Positions 26,150 to 37,202 of a stretch of DNA of 64,000 nt are shown piece by piece. Origin of the DNA: Apiospora phragmitis (lineage: Eukaryota > Ascomycota > Sordariomycetes > Amphisphaeriales > Apiosporaceae); the NCBI GenBank assembly GCA_038363925.1, contig JAQQWL010000004.1:434001-498000 (forward strand), written 5' to 3'. The notes below the pieces were generated by a model. It did no database searches. It worked only from the letters and a program-made list of their open reading frames with translations, and was not told the origin of the DNA. A program made the translations under genes and the position numbers. Position 1 is the first letter of the stretch; every line of letters starts with the position of its first letter.

Positions 26150-27600
26150 TTTAAGCGATGCGAAAAAGTTCGAATCGAATTATTAAAAAGCTATTACGAA
26201 AGTATACGACGTCCCCCGAGCTACTTTACGCGACCGACTCCGCGATATCGAACCTTGACGCGAAATCCGAGATTTATAATATAAATTAAATTTAATTAAA
26301 AAAGAGATGCTTCGTAATTATATAATTAATTTAAATATTTAAAGAGCTTTTTTTAATATTAATATTATAAGAGATATAATTTTATTTTAAAATTACGCAG
26401 CGGCGACCGCGTCGATAAGTATTAAATTAAATACTTTATTAGTTTTAGCCCGAACTTTAAAATTTAAATAAATCGTTAATATAATTATTAAAAAGCTTTT
26501 TGTGAAAATATAAATATTATTTCTAATTAATTTATATTAATTATAATTATTAAAACTAAATATAATATTTTAAATAAAAAGATATAAAATTCTAATGAAA
26601 TTAGTTTTATAATAAGTATAATTAAACTAATAATCGTTATAATACGCGCCGATTATTATAAAAAAACGAAATCGGTTTAACTTAATAATTAAAAATAATT
26701 AACCGTTAGTAAATATATTAATTTATAAAGTTATTATATTCCGCCGTTATTAATTATTTAAAACTAATATTACTATATAAATTAATCTTATAAATATAAT
26801 TTATATAATAATTAAATAATTAAACCGACTTTTAACCATTAAATTCGATATTTTAATAAATATATTTAAATGTAAAAGAAAAGCTTTTATTACTTTTTAA
26901 TTTTAAACGGTTATAAAAACTATTAGAACACCAGGAACTAAGGTTTTCTATATTACTTTAAAAAAAGTGCCACGTACCTACGCGCACGAACCCCTTTCCT
27001 GTTTTATAAAGAGGGGCATACGATGCCCCTCGTAGCTAGTACTAGAGATAGATATAAATAAAAGAATATAGTAATATAACTTCGATTAAACCCGGAACCC
27101 ACTTTTACGTATATACGAAAGCTCATTTAATAAAAACTATATTTTAACCGAATTTAAAGAATATTATAAAAATAATAATATTATTACGCTTAATATATTT
27201 TTATATTTTTTTATATTTTTAAACTTTTAAATATAATACTTTATTAGTTATTAAAAGATATTTACTTAAAAAAAGTCGAGCTATTTATTAAAACATTAAT
27301 AAATTATATTATAAAATTAAAGCTTTTTATTATTTTTAAAGCCGCATATTTTATTATTTTTATAAAAAATAATAATAAATTTAAATTTAATATATTTAGT
27401 TCAATATTTTATTATTTAAATAAAATAATTAATAAATTAAATATACGTTTTTAAATATTTATATTTAGCTTCTTACGTTTAAGGAAGCTTAATACCTATA
27501 ACTTTTAACCGTTATTTAATTTTTAATAAATAAATAAATATTTATTTTTATTAAAAATAAAGTTTATATTTATTTAAAAAGCTTTTTAATATTAATTTTA
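26150..27600 (+). repeat. Long repeat copy 1 (interrupted by LTR B)
   Basis: Aligns with 28290-29570 in the same orientation about 2.1 kb away. Landmarks: 'TTTACGCGACCGA' (26224 and 28321), 'ACGC(A/G)GCGGCGAC' (about 26394 and 28474), and 'GAGCTATTTATTAAAAC' (about 27281 and 29374). Copy 1 carries a solo LTR at 26921-27132 that copy 2 lacks at the homologous site. The parent element is unknown. Confidence 0.6.
26921..27132 (+). repeat. Solo LTR copy B with 5-bp target duplication
   Basis: 212 bp matching LTR A, flanked by AAAAC at 26916-26920 and 27133-27137. The homologous empty site in repeat copy 2 (about 29020-29035) lacks the insertion, which confirms both ends. Confidence 0.8.
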
Positions 27601-27779
27601 AATACTATAAATTAAATAATAGAAAGTACATATATAATGATACATAAAATAACTTTTATAAAAAGTTAAATTAATATTTTTAAACGTTAAAGAATTAAAC
27701 AATCGCGCGTGTAATTAAAAAGAGCCCTTATTATATAAAACGAGAAGGTAAAAAAAAAAGCGTTTAACTATTAATAAAT

Positions 27780-27960
27780 ATAGAACGAGGGGTTCATTAA
27801 ATCGAAAGGCGACCGGTAAAAAACGTTATAATATTTGCGGCGAAACAGGTTATAATATATAAATATATATAAAAATATAAAATTAAGTAACGAATTAAAT
27901 AAAAAATGATTTTAATTAATTTAAAACGTTAAGGTTAAGTTAATTCATATAAAAGTAATA
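27780..27960 (+). mobile_element. Zinc-knuckle (CCHC-like) C-terminal relic
   Basis: One frame reads 'TRGSLNRKATGKKRYNICGETGYNI' split by no stop: a basic stretch followed by a degenerate zinc knuckle (C-x2-C normally, first Cys replaced). Fot1/pogo transposases and retroelement Gag proteins both end this way. The segment to about 28000 recurs inverted at 29575-29757. Confidence 0.5.
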
Positions 27961-28289
27961 AAATATAAAAAAGCAGTCGATTTAATAATATAATTAATTT
28001 AATAACAAATTACGTTAAATAAATTTTTAATTATTATAATATTCGTAATAATCGCTAAGATATATTATTATAAATTAAATAATAACTTTTTTTTAAATTA
28101 ATTATAACGTGGTTTATCACTATTCCACTCGTATTATTATTTTATTTACCCTTATTACTTTTTAACGCCTTTAAATTTTAATACGTAATAACTTTATAAT
28201 TATAATATTTAATATTTTTTAAAACAATTATATTATTTTAATAATTTAAATAATATATATTAATGAAATCATTAGCAATGAAAAAAGCG

Positions 28290-29570
28290 CGGTTAAAGTA
28301 TATAACGTTTTAAGATTTATTTTACGCGACCGATTACACTATACTTTATTTTAATACGGGTATCGATACTTATAATTTAAATTGAATTAAATTAAAAAAA
28401 GAGGTACTTTATAATTATATAATCGATTTAAATACTAAAAGAATAATTTTAAATATAACTAAACTCTTTATAACGTTACGCGGCGGCGACAACGTTAAGA
28501 AGTATTAAATTAAGCGTTTTATTAATTATAACTTAAACTTTAAAACTTAAATAAACTATTAATACGATTATTAAAAAGCTTTTTATAAAACTATAAGTAT
28601 TATTTCTAGCTAATTTACGTTAATTACGAATATAAAAGTTAAATATAATATTTTAAATAAAAATATATGAAATTTTAATAAAACTAGTTTTATAATAAAT
28701 ATAATTAAGTTAATACTCGTTCTAATACGCGTCGATTAATTTAAAAAAGCTAAGTTAGTTTAACTTAATAATTTAGAATAATTAACGGCTATTAAATATA
28801 TTAATTTAGAAAATTAATATATTCCGCCGTTTTTAATTGTTTAAAACTCATATTACTTTATAAACTAATCTCGCGAATATAACCTAATAAGCGATTAAGT
28901 AATTAAACCGACCTTTAATAATTAAATTAATAATAAAATAAGCTTAAGTTAAATTCGATATTATAATAAGAATATTAAAACGAGGACTAAAATGCTTTAT
29001 TAATTTTTAATCTTAAACGATTATAAAAGTTATATTTTAATTAAATTTAAAAAATATTATAAAAATAACGACATTATTACATTTAATATATTTCTATACT
29101 TTTTATATTTATTTTAATTACTAATATAATACTTTATTTATTATTAAAGCGTTTTTATTAAATAAGCTTTCGTACGTACGTATAAGTAGGGTTTAAGTGG
29201 TGCTATATTACTATATTCTATTATTTATATCTATCTTTAATACGAGCTACGAGGGGCATCGTATACCCCTCTTTATAAAACAGGAAAGGGGTTCGTGCGC
29301 GTAGGTACGTGGCACCTCTTTTAGAGTAATATAAATATCTAGCTGTTCTAATAGTTTTTATTTTAAAAAAACTCGAGCTATTTATTAAAACGTTAATAAA
29401 TTATATTATAAAGTTAAAATTCTTTATTAGTTTTAAAGCCGCGTATTCTATTATTTAAATAAAATAATTAATAAATTAAATATATATTTTTAAACATTTA
29501 TACTTAACTTATTACGTTTAAAAATAATTAATACTTATAACCTTTAAACGTTATTTTACTTTTATTAAAA
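28290..29570 (+). repeat. Long repeat copy 2 (interrupted by LTR C)
   Basis: Direct diverged copy of 26150-27600 (landmarks given there). It carries its own solo LTR at 29156-29353, inserted at a different place and in the opposite orientation. Confidence 0.6.
29156..29353 (-). repeat. Solo LTR copy C with 5-bp target duplication
   Basis: 198 bp, reverse complement of LTRs A and B, flanked by GTTTT at 29151-29155 and 29354-29358. Its terminal text after reversal begins TATTAGAACAGC, consistent with an original TG start altered by RIP. Confidence 0.8.
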
Positions 29571-29574
29571 ATAA

Positions 29575-29757
29575 AATAACGTGGTTTATTATTAAATCGA
29601 CTACTTTTATTTTTATTTTATTACTTTTATATAAATTAATTTAACCTTAACGTTTTAAATTAATTAAAATTACTCTTTATTTAATTTATTATTTAATTTT
29701 ATATCCTTTTTTATATTCGTATATTATAACTTATTTCGCCGTAAATATTATAGCGCC
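29575..29757 (-). repeat. Inverted copy of the zinc-knuckle segment
   Basis: Reverse complement closely matches about 27815-28000, including the 'TTTACGGCGAAATAAG' knuckle text and 'AACGTTAAGGTTAA'. It ends exactly where composition becomes normal, so it marks the right edge of the RIP block. Confidence 0.6.
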
Positions 29758-30360
29758 GGAAACTTGAGAAGTAGCGGCGAGCTGGTAAACAATAACACCA
29801 AGAGTGCATCTAGATAGAACCAACCAAGCTTCTAGGAAAGAAACCATAGTTGGATGACGGGGATGACGGGGAAGACCTCGAAGTGGATGGAGGGAGATGA
29901 TCCAGATTGTTTAGCGATCATGCATTTAGTGTCTTTGCTAAGCTCTTCGAACTTGAATAGGATTCGAGACTGACAGAGGATATAAGTTTAAGTCCTGAAA
30001 AGAGATTGAGGCAGGCCAGATACCGTCTAGCCGGCGCTTATGCGCAGCCGAGCCGGTGTCTTTTCATCCCGACCGGCGTGGAAAACCCAGACTTTTCAAA
30101 TGCTAGCATAACTCCCCTACCCATGCAACCTGCAAGTATTTATTCAATGAAGTAGTCTATTGGTTACCATTATCGCTATCTGCAAACTAGAAAACGGAGA
30201 CTGCCTGATCTTGGTTGAAGACGGCGCAGTGGCACAATTGGTAAAAGCCGCTAATCTCGCTGACCACACATGCCTCTGTTAGGCCTCCTTGATAGCACAA
30301 GGACTCACAGTACCTCAATCACCTCGTCGTATCGCTTGTAACCACCAAAAGGTCCTGCAC
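29758..30360. other. No recognised gene
   Basis: Normal composition. The stretch around 30226-30255 resembles a tRNA A-box but has no matching B-box. Nothing else supported. Confidence 0.45.
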
Positions 30361-31007
30361 TTATCCCGTGATTGCGCAAATCGCTTTCCATGCCTCTGGG
30401 CAGAAGTCGCAGAAATCGAGCACCTTGAAACCCACACGCATGAATAATTCATCGTCCTCGTTTCTTCGTTTGAATTTCTCAACCAAGTCGGGAAATGCGG
30501 GCGGGGCCATGTCGTCGGTGTCGATGTCCGAATTCATCTCCGATTCGAAGGTAGCAAGTTCGCAGTAGTAGGATTGGGCAGCCCTTGCATCTAGAAAAGA
30601 GCTGCGTCGTGCGAGTAGATCCCAGTTAACCTGCAACCGATTTGTCAGTACGGGTTCTCCGATGGATGAGGTTGGGAAAGGGGAGAGCCACCTTGCATGC
30701 AGTGAAGATATCGTATATGAAATCGTCGAGTATCATCATGTCGAGAGGGGTGACAGCAAACTGACCGCCGGGCTTGTCTTCCCCGAGGGTGATGTAGAAA
30801 GCCTGGGCATCACGTGCGCTCTTGAATCCAGCCATGCGTGCGAACTTGTCCCAGTCGATCTAGGAAGCGGGAATCTCGTTAGGCGCAAGGCGAACTGAAG
30901 TGCTGATTGGATATGTGCATGCTCACCTCGACATGCTCGAAGATGTCCTACACCCTGTCGAGCACGACCATGTCGCCAGCCGTGATTTTTTGTAATGTCT
31001 GTTTCAT
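30361..31007 (-). pseudogene. Small fungal protein with two repeats of a W-D-x-[FL]-A motif, one in-frame stop
   Basis: Three exons on the minus strand: 31007-30927, 30859-30692, 30630-30361, with clean GT-AG introns of 67 and 61 nt that keep frame. The product would be about 172 residues. Two segments are alike: 'IDWDKFARMAGFKSARDAQ' (exon 2) and 'VNWDLLARRSSFLDARAAQ' (exon 3), each followed by an acidic or polar helix. This fits the small fungal nuclear-type proteins with repeated SANT-like 'DWxxxAxxxGxKSxxxA' units; the family is not certain. Codon 20 in exon 1 is TAG ('DRV*DIFEHVE'), most simply CAG to TAG, a RIP-type change. The gene sits on a normal-composition island between two RIP blocks. 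Confidence 0.6.
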
Positions 31008-31330
31008 TGTGGCGAGATCTATTGATGTGATGGCAGTTGTTAGAACGAAGTTGTTGGCGAGATCACGTCGGCTGACGTAGGAATATGGGGACATGGCGGT
31101 GGTAAATGGTGTAGGTGGACGTGATTACCCGGCGCTCTCGAATCGAACATGACGCATGCAGACATTCAACAAGGGCCCTTCCTTCCGTACCTACGGAGAA
31201 ACCGCTGGATCTAATCAACGCTTAAACTAACCATACCTAGCTTAACTGTACACTAGAATAAACGCCCGTCGGTGCCTTAAACTAATACTTAATATAGAAT
31301 CAACGCATGGAATAGTAAGCCTTATAAGGT
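31008..31330. other. No recognised gene
   Basis: Upstream region of the small gene, then the left flank of the pogo element. Nothing recognised. Confidence 0.5.
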
Positions 31331-31332
31331 TA

Positions 31333-33245
31333 AGCCAGCTGACGGTGCTACGGTCACCCTATACAACGGCGACCTTAAAAACTAATAATAATACTATATA
31401 ATAATAATACGAATAATTTAATTAAAAATTAATATAAAATCCTAAAAACACTGTTTTAGTCTCGAAACGCTTTTATAACACTTTTAATTTTAGATTTAGA
31501 GTTATATTTAATTACAACGGCTTCCGGCGTTAACGATAAAAGAGTAACAGCTTAAGGTTCCGGTGTAACGCTATTTATCTCCCTCTTAACTACCATAGCA
31601 TCTCGTATACGCGTAAACTTCTAGTTAAGGTTAAACATTACTCTTTTCCTCTTTTTACCTCTTTTTTTTCTCTAGATTACCTTTTAAAACTAACTTCTCG
31701 TGCTCTAATTAGCCGATCTAGCCGTTTAAAGTATCTAGACTTTTTTAGAGCTTCCGGAATAAAACCCGGCGCGTCGCGCTATTAAAAATAATATTATTAT
31801 TACTAAACGTATCTGCTAACTCTTTAAATTAGCGGCTAATTATAAATATTAGTAACGCTATAAAGTAGAATTATTTATTAAAAACGTTAAAGGGAGGCTT
31901 AAATAGTTTTACTTTTATTTAGTCTTTTATTCTCCGGTTTTAATTATTAAGAGGCTTATTAATATTACGAGGAAATATATTAGTTATAGCTTAGCCGCTA
32001 GCTATTATATACGGCGAAAAGTAAACTTTTTAATTAGCTCGTAATATTAAAAGAAGTTTTTCTTATTAATATTTATATTATTAAGCCCTATATAATATAA
32101 GGTTATTTTTTAATAGTAAATATTCTTTAATATATTAAAAAGATTAAAATTTAAGGGTTATAATAAGTACGACGAGTATGCTAGAAGGAAGAGAAGCTAT
32201 ATCTTATATTTTAAGCACGTTATAATAAAGTCCTCGCTTACGTAGTTAGCGTAGCTATCTAAGATAATAAACCGCTATTAATCCTCGTTTTTAGCTTTAT
32301 ATAAGAAATAAAGACTTTATTTAACTATATTAAAGCTAGCTCCTTATTAGTTTAGCCTTTAAAGGATGCCGTAAAGACTTAATCCTCTATAGTATTCGTT
32401 AGCGAGTCCTCCTCCTCCGGAAATTATTACTACTGGACCTATTAGCCCTTAAATATAATAAAAGGAGGTAAGGCTCGGCCTAAAGCGTTGTTATATTCGA
32501 CCGTAAAAGCTCATTTTTAGTTAAGGGAGTTTATAATTAATATTCTTTTTATTTTAATAAGTTTAAAAATTATTATATTTATTTTATAGTCGAGCTAGTT
32601 ATTAATCTCGTTAATATTAAACCGAAACTCCGAAGGGATCGATTTTAAAATAGAATCATTAAGCCGCTCGAAAAACTCGATAATTTTTTTACAGAAGTTA
32701 CGTTAAGCCTTAAAAAATCTATCCTTTTAAAAAGAGTAATACTAATAGATAAATAATAAGTAATAAATCTTTTAACTTAATACTTACCGAGTATTATATT
32801 AATCCCGTTAATTTAAAAAATCCGTTAAGCGAATATCCGGAAAATAACGTACGCCGGTAAGCAGCTTAAATTATATTACGTAAAGTACCAAGTTACGATC
32901 TAAGACTCTTCCGCTATTATTAAAGCCTAGAAAGACTTATTCCGTTATTTTATAATCTTGCGGCCGTGAATCCGAGCCTTTAGAGTTATTTTAAGGATAT
33001 TATGCTTCTCGGCGGCTTGTTTTATTAACGAGCTATTTATAATATCTTAAATCGCGCGTTATAGTGCTGACTCGTTAAGTTTACGGCCCATTAGAAAAAG
33101 GAAAAAAAAGACGATAGTATTATTTAATTAACTATAAATTAAAAGCTAACTAGTTTATATACTAATTTATATATAGTGCTGTCAAGGGCTATTTAAATTT
33201 AGAGGTCGCCGTTGCATGAGGTGACCGTAGCACCGTCAGCTGGCT
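31333..33245 (-). mobile_element. Complete pogo/Fot1-like DNA transposon, RIP-inactivated
   Basis: Bounded by about 43-bp inverted repeats. The first 26 bases, beginning AGCCAGCTGACGGTGC and ending in GGTCACC, are identical at both ends, and about three mismatches follow. TA flanks both sides (31331-31332 and 33246-33247). Total length is about 1.9 kb. The transposase reads on the minus strand through stops: 'RFIILDSYANYVSEDF' near 32270 corresponds to the RLLIxDGHxSHxTxxF catalytic block, followed by 'LLFLLAYSSYLL', the PPHxSHxLQP region. The interior is stop-saturated and A+T-rich while the outer TIR ends keep normal composition. Confidence 0.78.
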
Positions 33246-33247
33246 TA

Positions 33248-33858
33248 TTCAACATTGATTTCGATTTAACCGTCCATTAAACGGTCTGCAAGGTGTTATT
33301 CCGTACTTAAACGGTAGCTTAATACTGAGTTGCAGTTTAATAGATTATTTGAACCAGCTAGAAATGGGATGTTCCTGCTTGATTTCCGAGCACATGGACA
33401 CTCTCTGGCCGGTCAAGAAACACCTGCCTCACCAACGTCAAATACGTCTGTGGCAGTATATCCCTGCTTAAGAGGCGTTTGCATTACTGTGGTACCCACT
33501 ATGGCATACTTACATTTCAATACAGGTACGCAATGTAGCTGAACTCTGCATGGGGGTCGTATCGTGAATTGTTATGGCCTGTAAGTGTGTAATGGCTGAT
33601 CATAGTTGGTACTATAAAATTCCCAGTTACTTGTCACATTGCATTCAATTCCATGACTACTTCTTACAATCCTCGATTACGATTCAATTCTTCCTGGTAT
33701 GGAATATAAGTAGGAAACCGACCAGTCCAACGCCCCCTTTCTCAATAACCTACATTTTGTAGCATACCACCCTCACCTTCACAGGGAACATCAAAGTATT
33801 GACTGCTGCAAATTAACACAAACTCTGCCCAAGCGAGAACCTGTCTCTCCCATCAATC
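33248..33858. other. No recognised gene
   Basis: Upstream region of the secreted protein gene. Short frames without recognisable features. Confidence 0.5.
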
Positions 33859-34813
33859 ATGATGATGTTCATCGCTGTCATCATCTCTGCCGCTGTGGCA
33901 ATGGGGGCTGTCCTGGTAGGTTCAACATGGAGCAAGGCGGAGACCGGATTCTATCTGACCACAATGATAAACAGCCCCAAGGCGGCGAGGACGCCGTTGC
34001 CACCCGCGACCCGGTTCCCAAGCTGGACATGGCCATTACCAAGGTTCGGCGCTCTCTGCAATCTCTGCTACACCACTTTTACCTACTTTGGAATCCCTCA
34101 CTAATTGTCTTCAAGCGTGATCTTGGCGCCGGCTACCACAAGCGCGACGATGCCCCCCCCCCCGCTTAGCTACCTGAACAGCACCTGCTACCAATCCACT
34201 GACGACGTTTTTTGGCTGCACGGAGCCCCGCTCAGTGACGTCGAGGATGATATCGCCGCCCTCAAGAACCGGACCGACGTCTGTGGTATTGGTGTGGAAG
34301 GCCCGAACGGCCAGTCGACGCTCTACTGCAATTGGGGATCTATGATCACGTGAGTACCGTAATATCCCATGTTGACTCCCATCCGTTCTCGGAATCTATC
34401 CTTTTCCTCTCTCTCTCTCGTCTTACGACAAGCAAAAGAGAGAGAGAAGAAGAAACCCAAACTCCACTCTGCGAGAGAAGATATACGAACAGACGTGACA
34501 GCAAACTAACGACGTGCGTTCGTGAACCCCTAGGTTGGGCGTCGAGACCGAGTGGCCTCTTGAGGTGATGTGCGCCGATCTCGGCACCTACGCCGAGAGG
34601 CTGCGCTCCGACTGCAGCTACTACGACTATACGTTCGAGGAGATGGCGGTCTGGGGCCGTGTCTATGACGGCCAGGGATTTTACCTCGAAGTGAACCGGG
34701 ACAGGGACGCGGACTGCCCTGGGTGGGGAAACAGCTTGAAGGCTGCCGCAGGAGCACGTCGAATTCTCCCAGAGAAGTCAATACCTTCTGCGAACAGGAC
34801 ACCCAAGAACTGA
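33859..34813 (+). CDS. Small secreted Cys-containing protein (frameshifted in assembly)
   Basis: Begins with three ATGs and a hydrophobic signal peptide ('MMMFIAVIISAAVAMGAV'). A propeptide-like stretch follows in another frame ('DPVPKLDMAITKVRR', 'GYHKRDDAPPP') and then the mature part: 'YLNSTCYQSTDDVFWLHG', 'RTDVCGIGVEG', 'LYCNWGS', intron 34350-34533, then 'EVMCADLG', 'RSDCSYYD', 'DADCPGWG', stop at 34811-34813. Six cysteines could form three disulfides. The C11 tract 34153-34163 separates the propeptide frame from the mature frame; ten Cs would fuse them. A second shift, or an intron, lies between the signal peptide and the propeptide, near 33902-33925. I do not recognise the family. An extracellular effector- or ECP-like role is inference only. 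Confidence 0.6.
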
Positions 34814-35864
34814 AAAGATGTTAGTCGTTATCGCGAGGGTGTTCTGGGGTATCGGTCGATAGTCTTTAGCTTTAGGGTTACGGGTTAATTATAATTATAA
34901 GTACCAGGGTAGAACCCATCACACATTCGTGAGAAATAATGATATTCGGAACGGAAACAACTCTTTGGTGGATGCATGCGACCTCCTCTTGTGATTGTGC
35001 ACGGCACGGAATGTGCCCTTGCTTGCGATCGATGGGCGGTCGACTGGTGAACAGGCGGACTTTTCAAAAGCTGGGCCGGATTTTCAGTAAATCCTGTCTG
35101 AGATGGCGCGTCCAGGCGTCTGGCATCTGGAGCGGCCCTCCCAAACATCAACAGGCTGATACGAACGGGTGTTGGATTGAGTACGTCACACGAAGAAACA
35201 GGCCGGTTCATCAAACAGCCAAAGATTGGGTACCGTCGTTTCGGTTCATCGAATCGTTTCCCCATACGGCAGGTGGGCCCAACGATCTTTGCCCTCGGGC
35301 GCGCTTTGTCTGGTGGTGCGCCCGCGACACGGCCAACCCGCCAAGCTGTCACCCCCACAGCCGATCGCAGCTCTTGGCGACGGGAACTCTGAAACAGTTC
35401 GGGGCTCACAAGGCGCATTCTGCCTGTTCTCGCCATTTAGAGGGGAAATTTGCCACGAGAATCTGTTTATAAAAAGTAAGTCGTCCCCAATTTATTTCTA
35501 ACAACGCAGTAATATGGATAATCAGGAACTCGTAGGTGCCGAAGTGTATCGGAAACAGCCCACCGTGACGCGAATTTTAACCGGGGAAAGGAACAGGAGA
35601 GAGAGGGAGAGAGAGATGGTTATAAGAGGGAGCAACTCTTCAGGTTGGGTTTCTGTCCCGATATGTCTAGCTCCCATCAATAACTTGCAGCAACAACCAA
35701 CTTTCACTTTCTATCCGCGGCTGGGCCCAACATCTTTGCTTGGACATTCTGTTCGAAGTTTTTCTTCTTCTATTCACATCTTTCGCTGTTATCAAACTTG
35801 CTCAGCACTCCGGACTTACAATCCCTCTTTGCCACATCACCTACAAACAAACAACACCGACACA
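34814..35864. other. No recognised gene
   Basis: Intergenic and promoter region of the next gene. A GA-rich tract lies at about 35590-35617. Open frames around 34885-35500 on both strands lack recognisable features. Confidence 0.45.
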
Positions 35865-36384
35865 ATGAAGTTCTCCACCGTCATCCTCTTCGCCACCTCT
35901 GCCACGGCCGGCGTCCTCGACCTGGGCTTCCAGCGCCGCCGTGTTACCCATGATCCCGAGGCCGCCACCACCGGCGCCAAGATCGAGGCGCCGCGGGCTC
36001 TGGAGCTGGCTATGAAGGTCCGCCACGCCAACAAGGGCGGCAACGACTCCGACAACCTGGGCAGCGCGGCCTCCAACAGCACCGCGCTCGATGTTGAGAG
36101 CAGTGCCGCCAACTCGACCTCGACGTCTTCGTCTTCGTCTTCCGGCGCCCAAGGCTCGGCAGCCGCCGCCGCCGCAGGCTCTGCGACATCGTCGTCCCCC
36201 AGCGGCGGCGGGCTCGGCCGCTGCTGCGTCTGCGGCTGCAGCCCCTAAGGCATCTAATGCATCATCATCCTCGAAGAAGGCCCGTCGCTCGGCGGCTGCG
36301 GCTGCTGCTAGCTCCAAGGCATCAGCTGCTGCGGGCTTCAAGGCTTCGTCCGCTGCTGCTTCTGCTGCCGCGGGCTCAAAATAG
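35865..36384 (+). CDS. Secreted Ala/Ser-rich low-complexity protein (one-base shift)
   Basis: ATG at 35865 (ACACAATGAAG) starts a signal peptide 'MKFSTVILFATSATAG', then 'VLDLGFQRRRV', a short helical stretch ('ALELAMKVRHANKGG'), and a Ser/Asn/Thr-rich region that runs into Ala/Ser/Lys repeats. In the given sequence the frame stops at 36248 shortly after the C5 tract 36196-36200. With four Cs it continues as 'PAAAGSAAAASAAAAPKAS' to a stop at 36384. The product is about 172 residues with no long hydrophobic tail, so no GPI signal is visible. Probably extracellular or cell-wall associated; no enzymatic motif. Confidence 0.6.
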
Positions 36385-37202
36385 GGTACTGGAAACGCCA
36401 CCAACCCCTCGTGCTGGAAGGGCCATCATATGGGGATGTTGTGGAATGACTGATGCGCTGCGGGGGTGTTTAAGAAGAATGAAGTGGTATAATGAAGATA
36501 ACAACAGGCATCTGCCAGAGAAAGGGCTCTTCTTGGGAAGGAGGGCATGTCCTCAGTTGGAACAAGAAACAAACCGGGGTAGTCTCTACACAGGGTGTTT
36601 CAGTGGAATTTAGGACCTCCTCCAAGGTTTAGTGTGTTGTTTCGATGACGATTAGGTCAGTTGCTGCGAGTAGTTGGGCACTCTGTATGATAGCAAGGAA
36701 CATAGTGTAGCACAACACGTAATTATTACATTGTCCAGAAATGGAAAAAACCAGCGACATTGTGACATCTAGATCGGAACAAGAAGATGTGATTGGGGGT
36801 CTAGGAGCCTTGATTGCAATGGTGGATGGCGCATGGCTGATGGCACTGTTCGCAAGGCCTGAGTTGTACGCCACGCGATAGTTCGCAAACTACAGCAAGC
36901 TGGTTGTGTGGGACCAGTAGGTGTAAATCTTAGACCAAGCAGTGCTTAATGCAACATCTTTCAAACTGGTTTGAACTCGGGTATAAGTGTTCTCTTGATT
37001 GATATCGCCGCGTTATATGTACATCCAACACGTGCTCCTCCGCTTCTTCCGCAGCATCTAGCCCGCCATGATATCAAATCAAAGGGAATCCGCTAAAAGG
37101 TAAAACAGACAAAGATACAAATTGAGGACACAAAGAAAAAGAAAAAGACGGCCAAATCCACGAACATATCAAATGGCTAACGAGTCGACCAAAATCATCC
37201 AT
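36385..37202. other. No recognised gene
   Basis: 3' flanks of two convergent secreted-protein genes. Nothing recognised. Confidence 0.5.

Larger units (their letters stand above)
24521..29757. mobile_element. RIP block of nested transposon relics
   Basis: About 5.2 kb of very A+T-rich, stop-saturated DNA with sharp borders (near 24520 and 29757). It contains a Fot1/pogo transposase relic (minus strand, left part), two tandem copies of a long repeat, two solo LTRs, and two inverted copies of a zinc-knuckle-bearing segment, each listed separately. I see no intact gene. Confidence 0.75.

Noticed and set aside
26150..29757. CRISPR-like array from repeated text
   Set aside because: The repeats are long, two-copy and diverged, in a eukaryotic genome; they are transposon relics.
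30226..30300. Possible tRNA from an A-box-like stretch
   Set aside because: No B-box, no acceptor pairing and no anticodon stem.
24521..33245. A+T-rich blocks as a centromere or mitochondrial insertion
   Set aside because: Recognisable transposase, LTR and TIR text with RIP-type stops explains them, and they are short and interrupted by genes.
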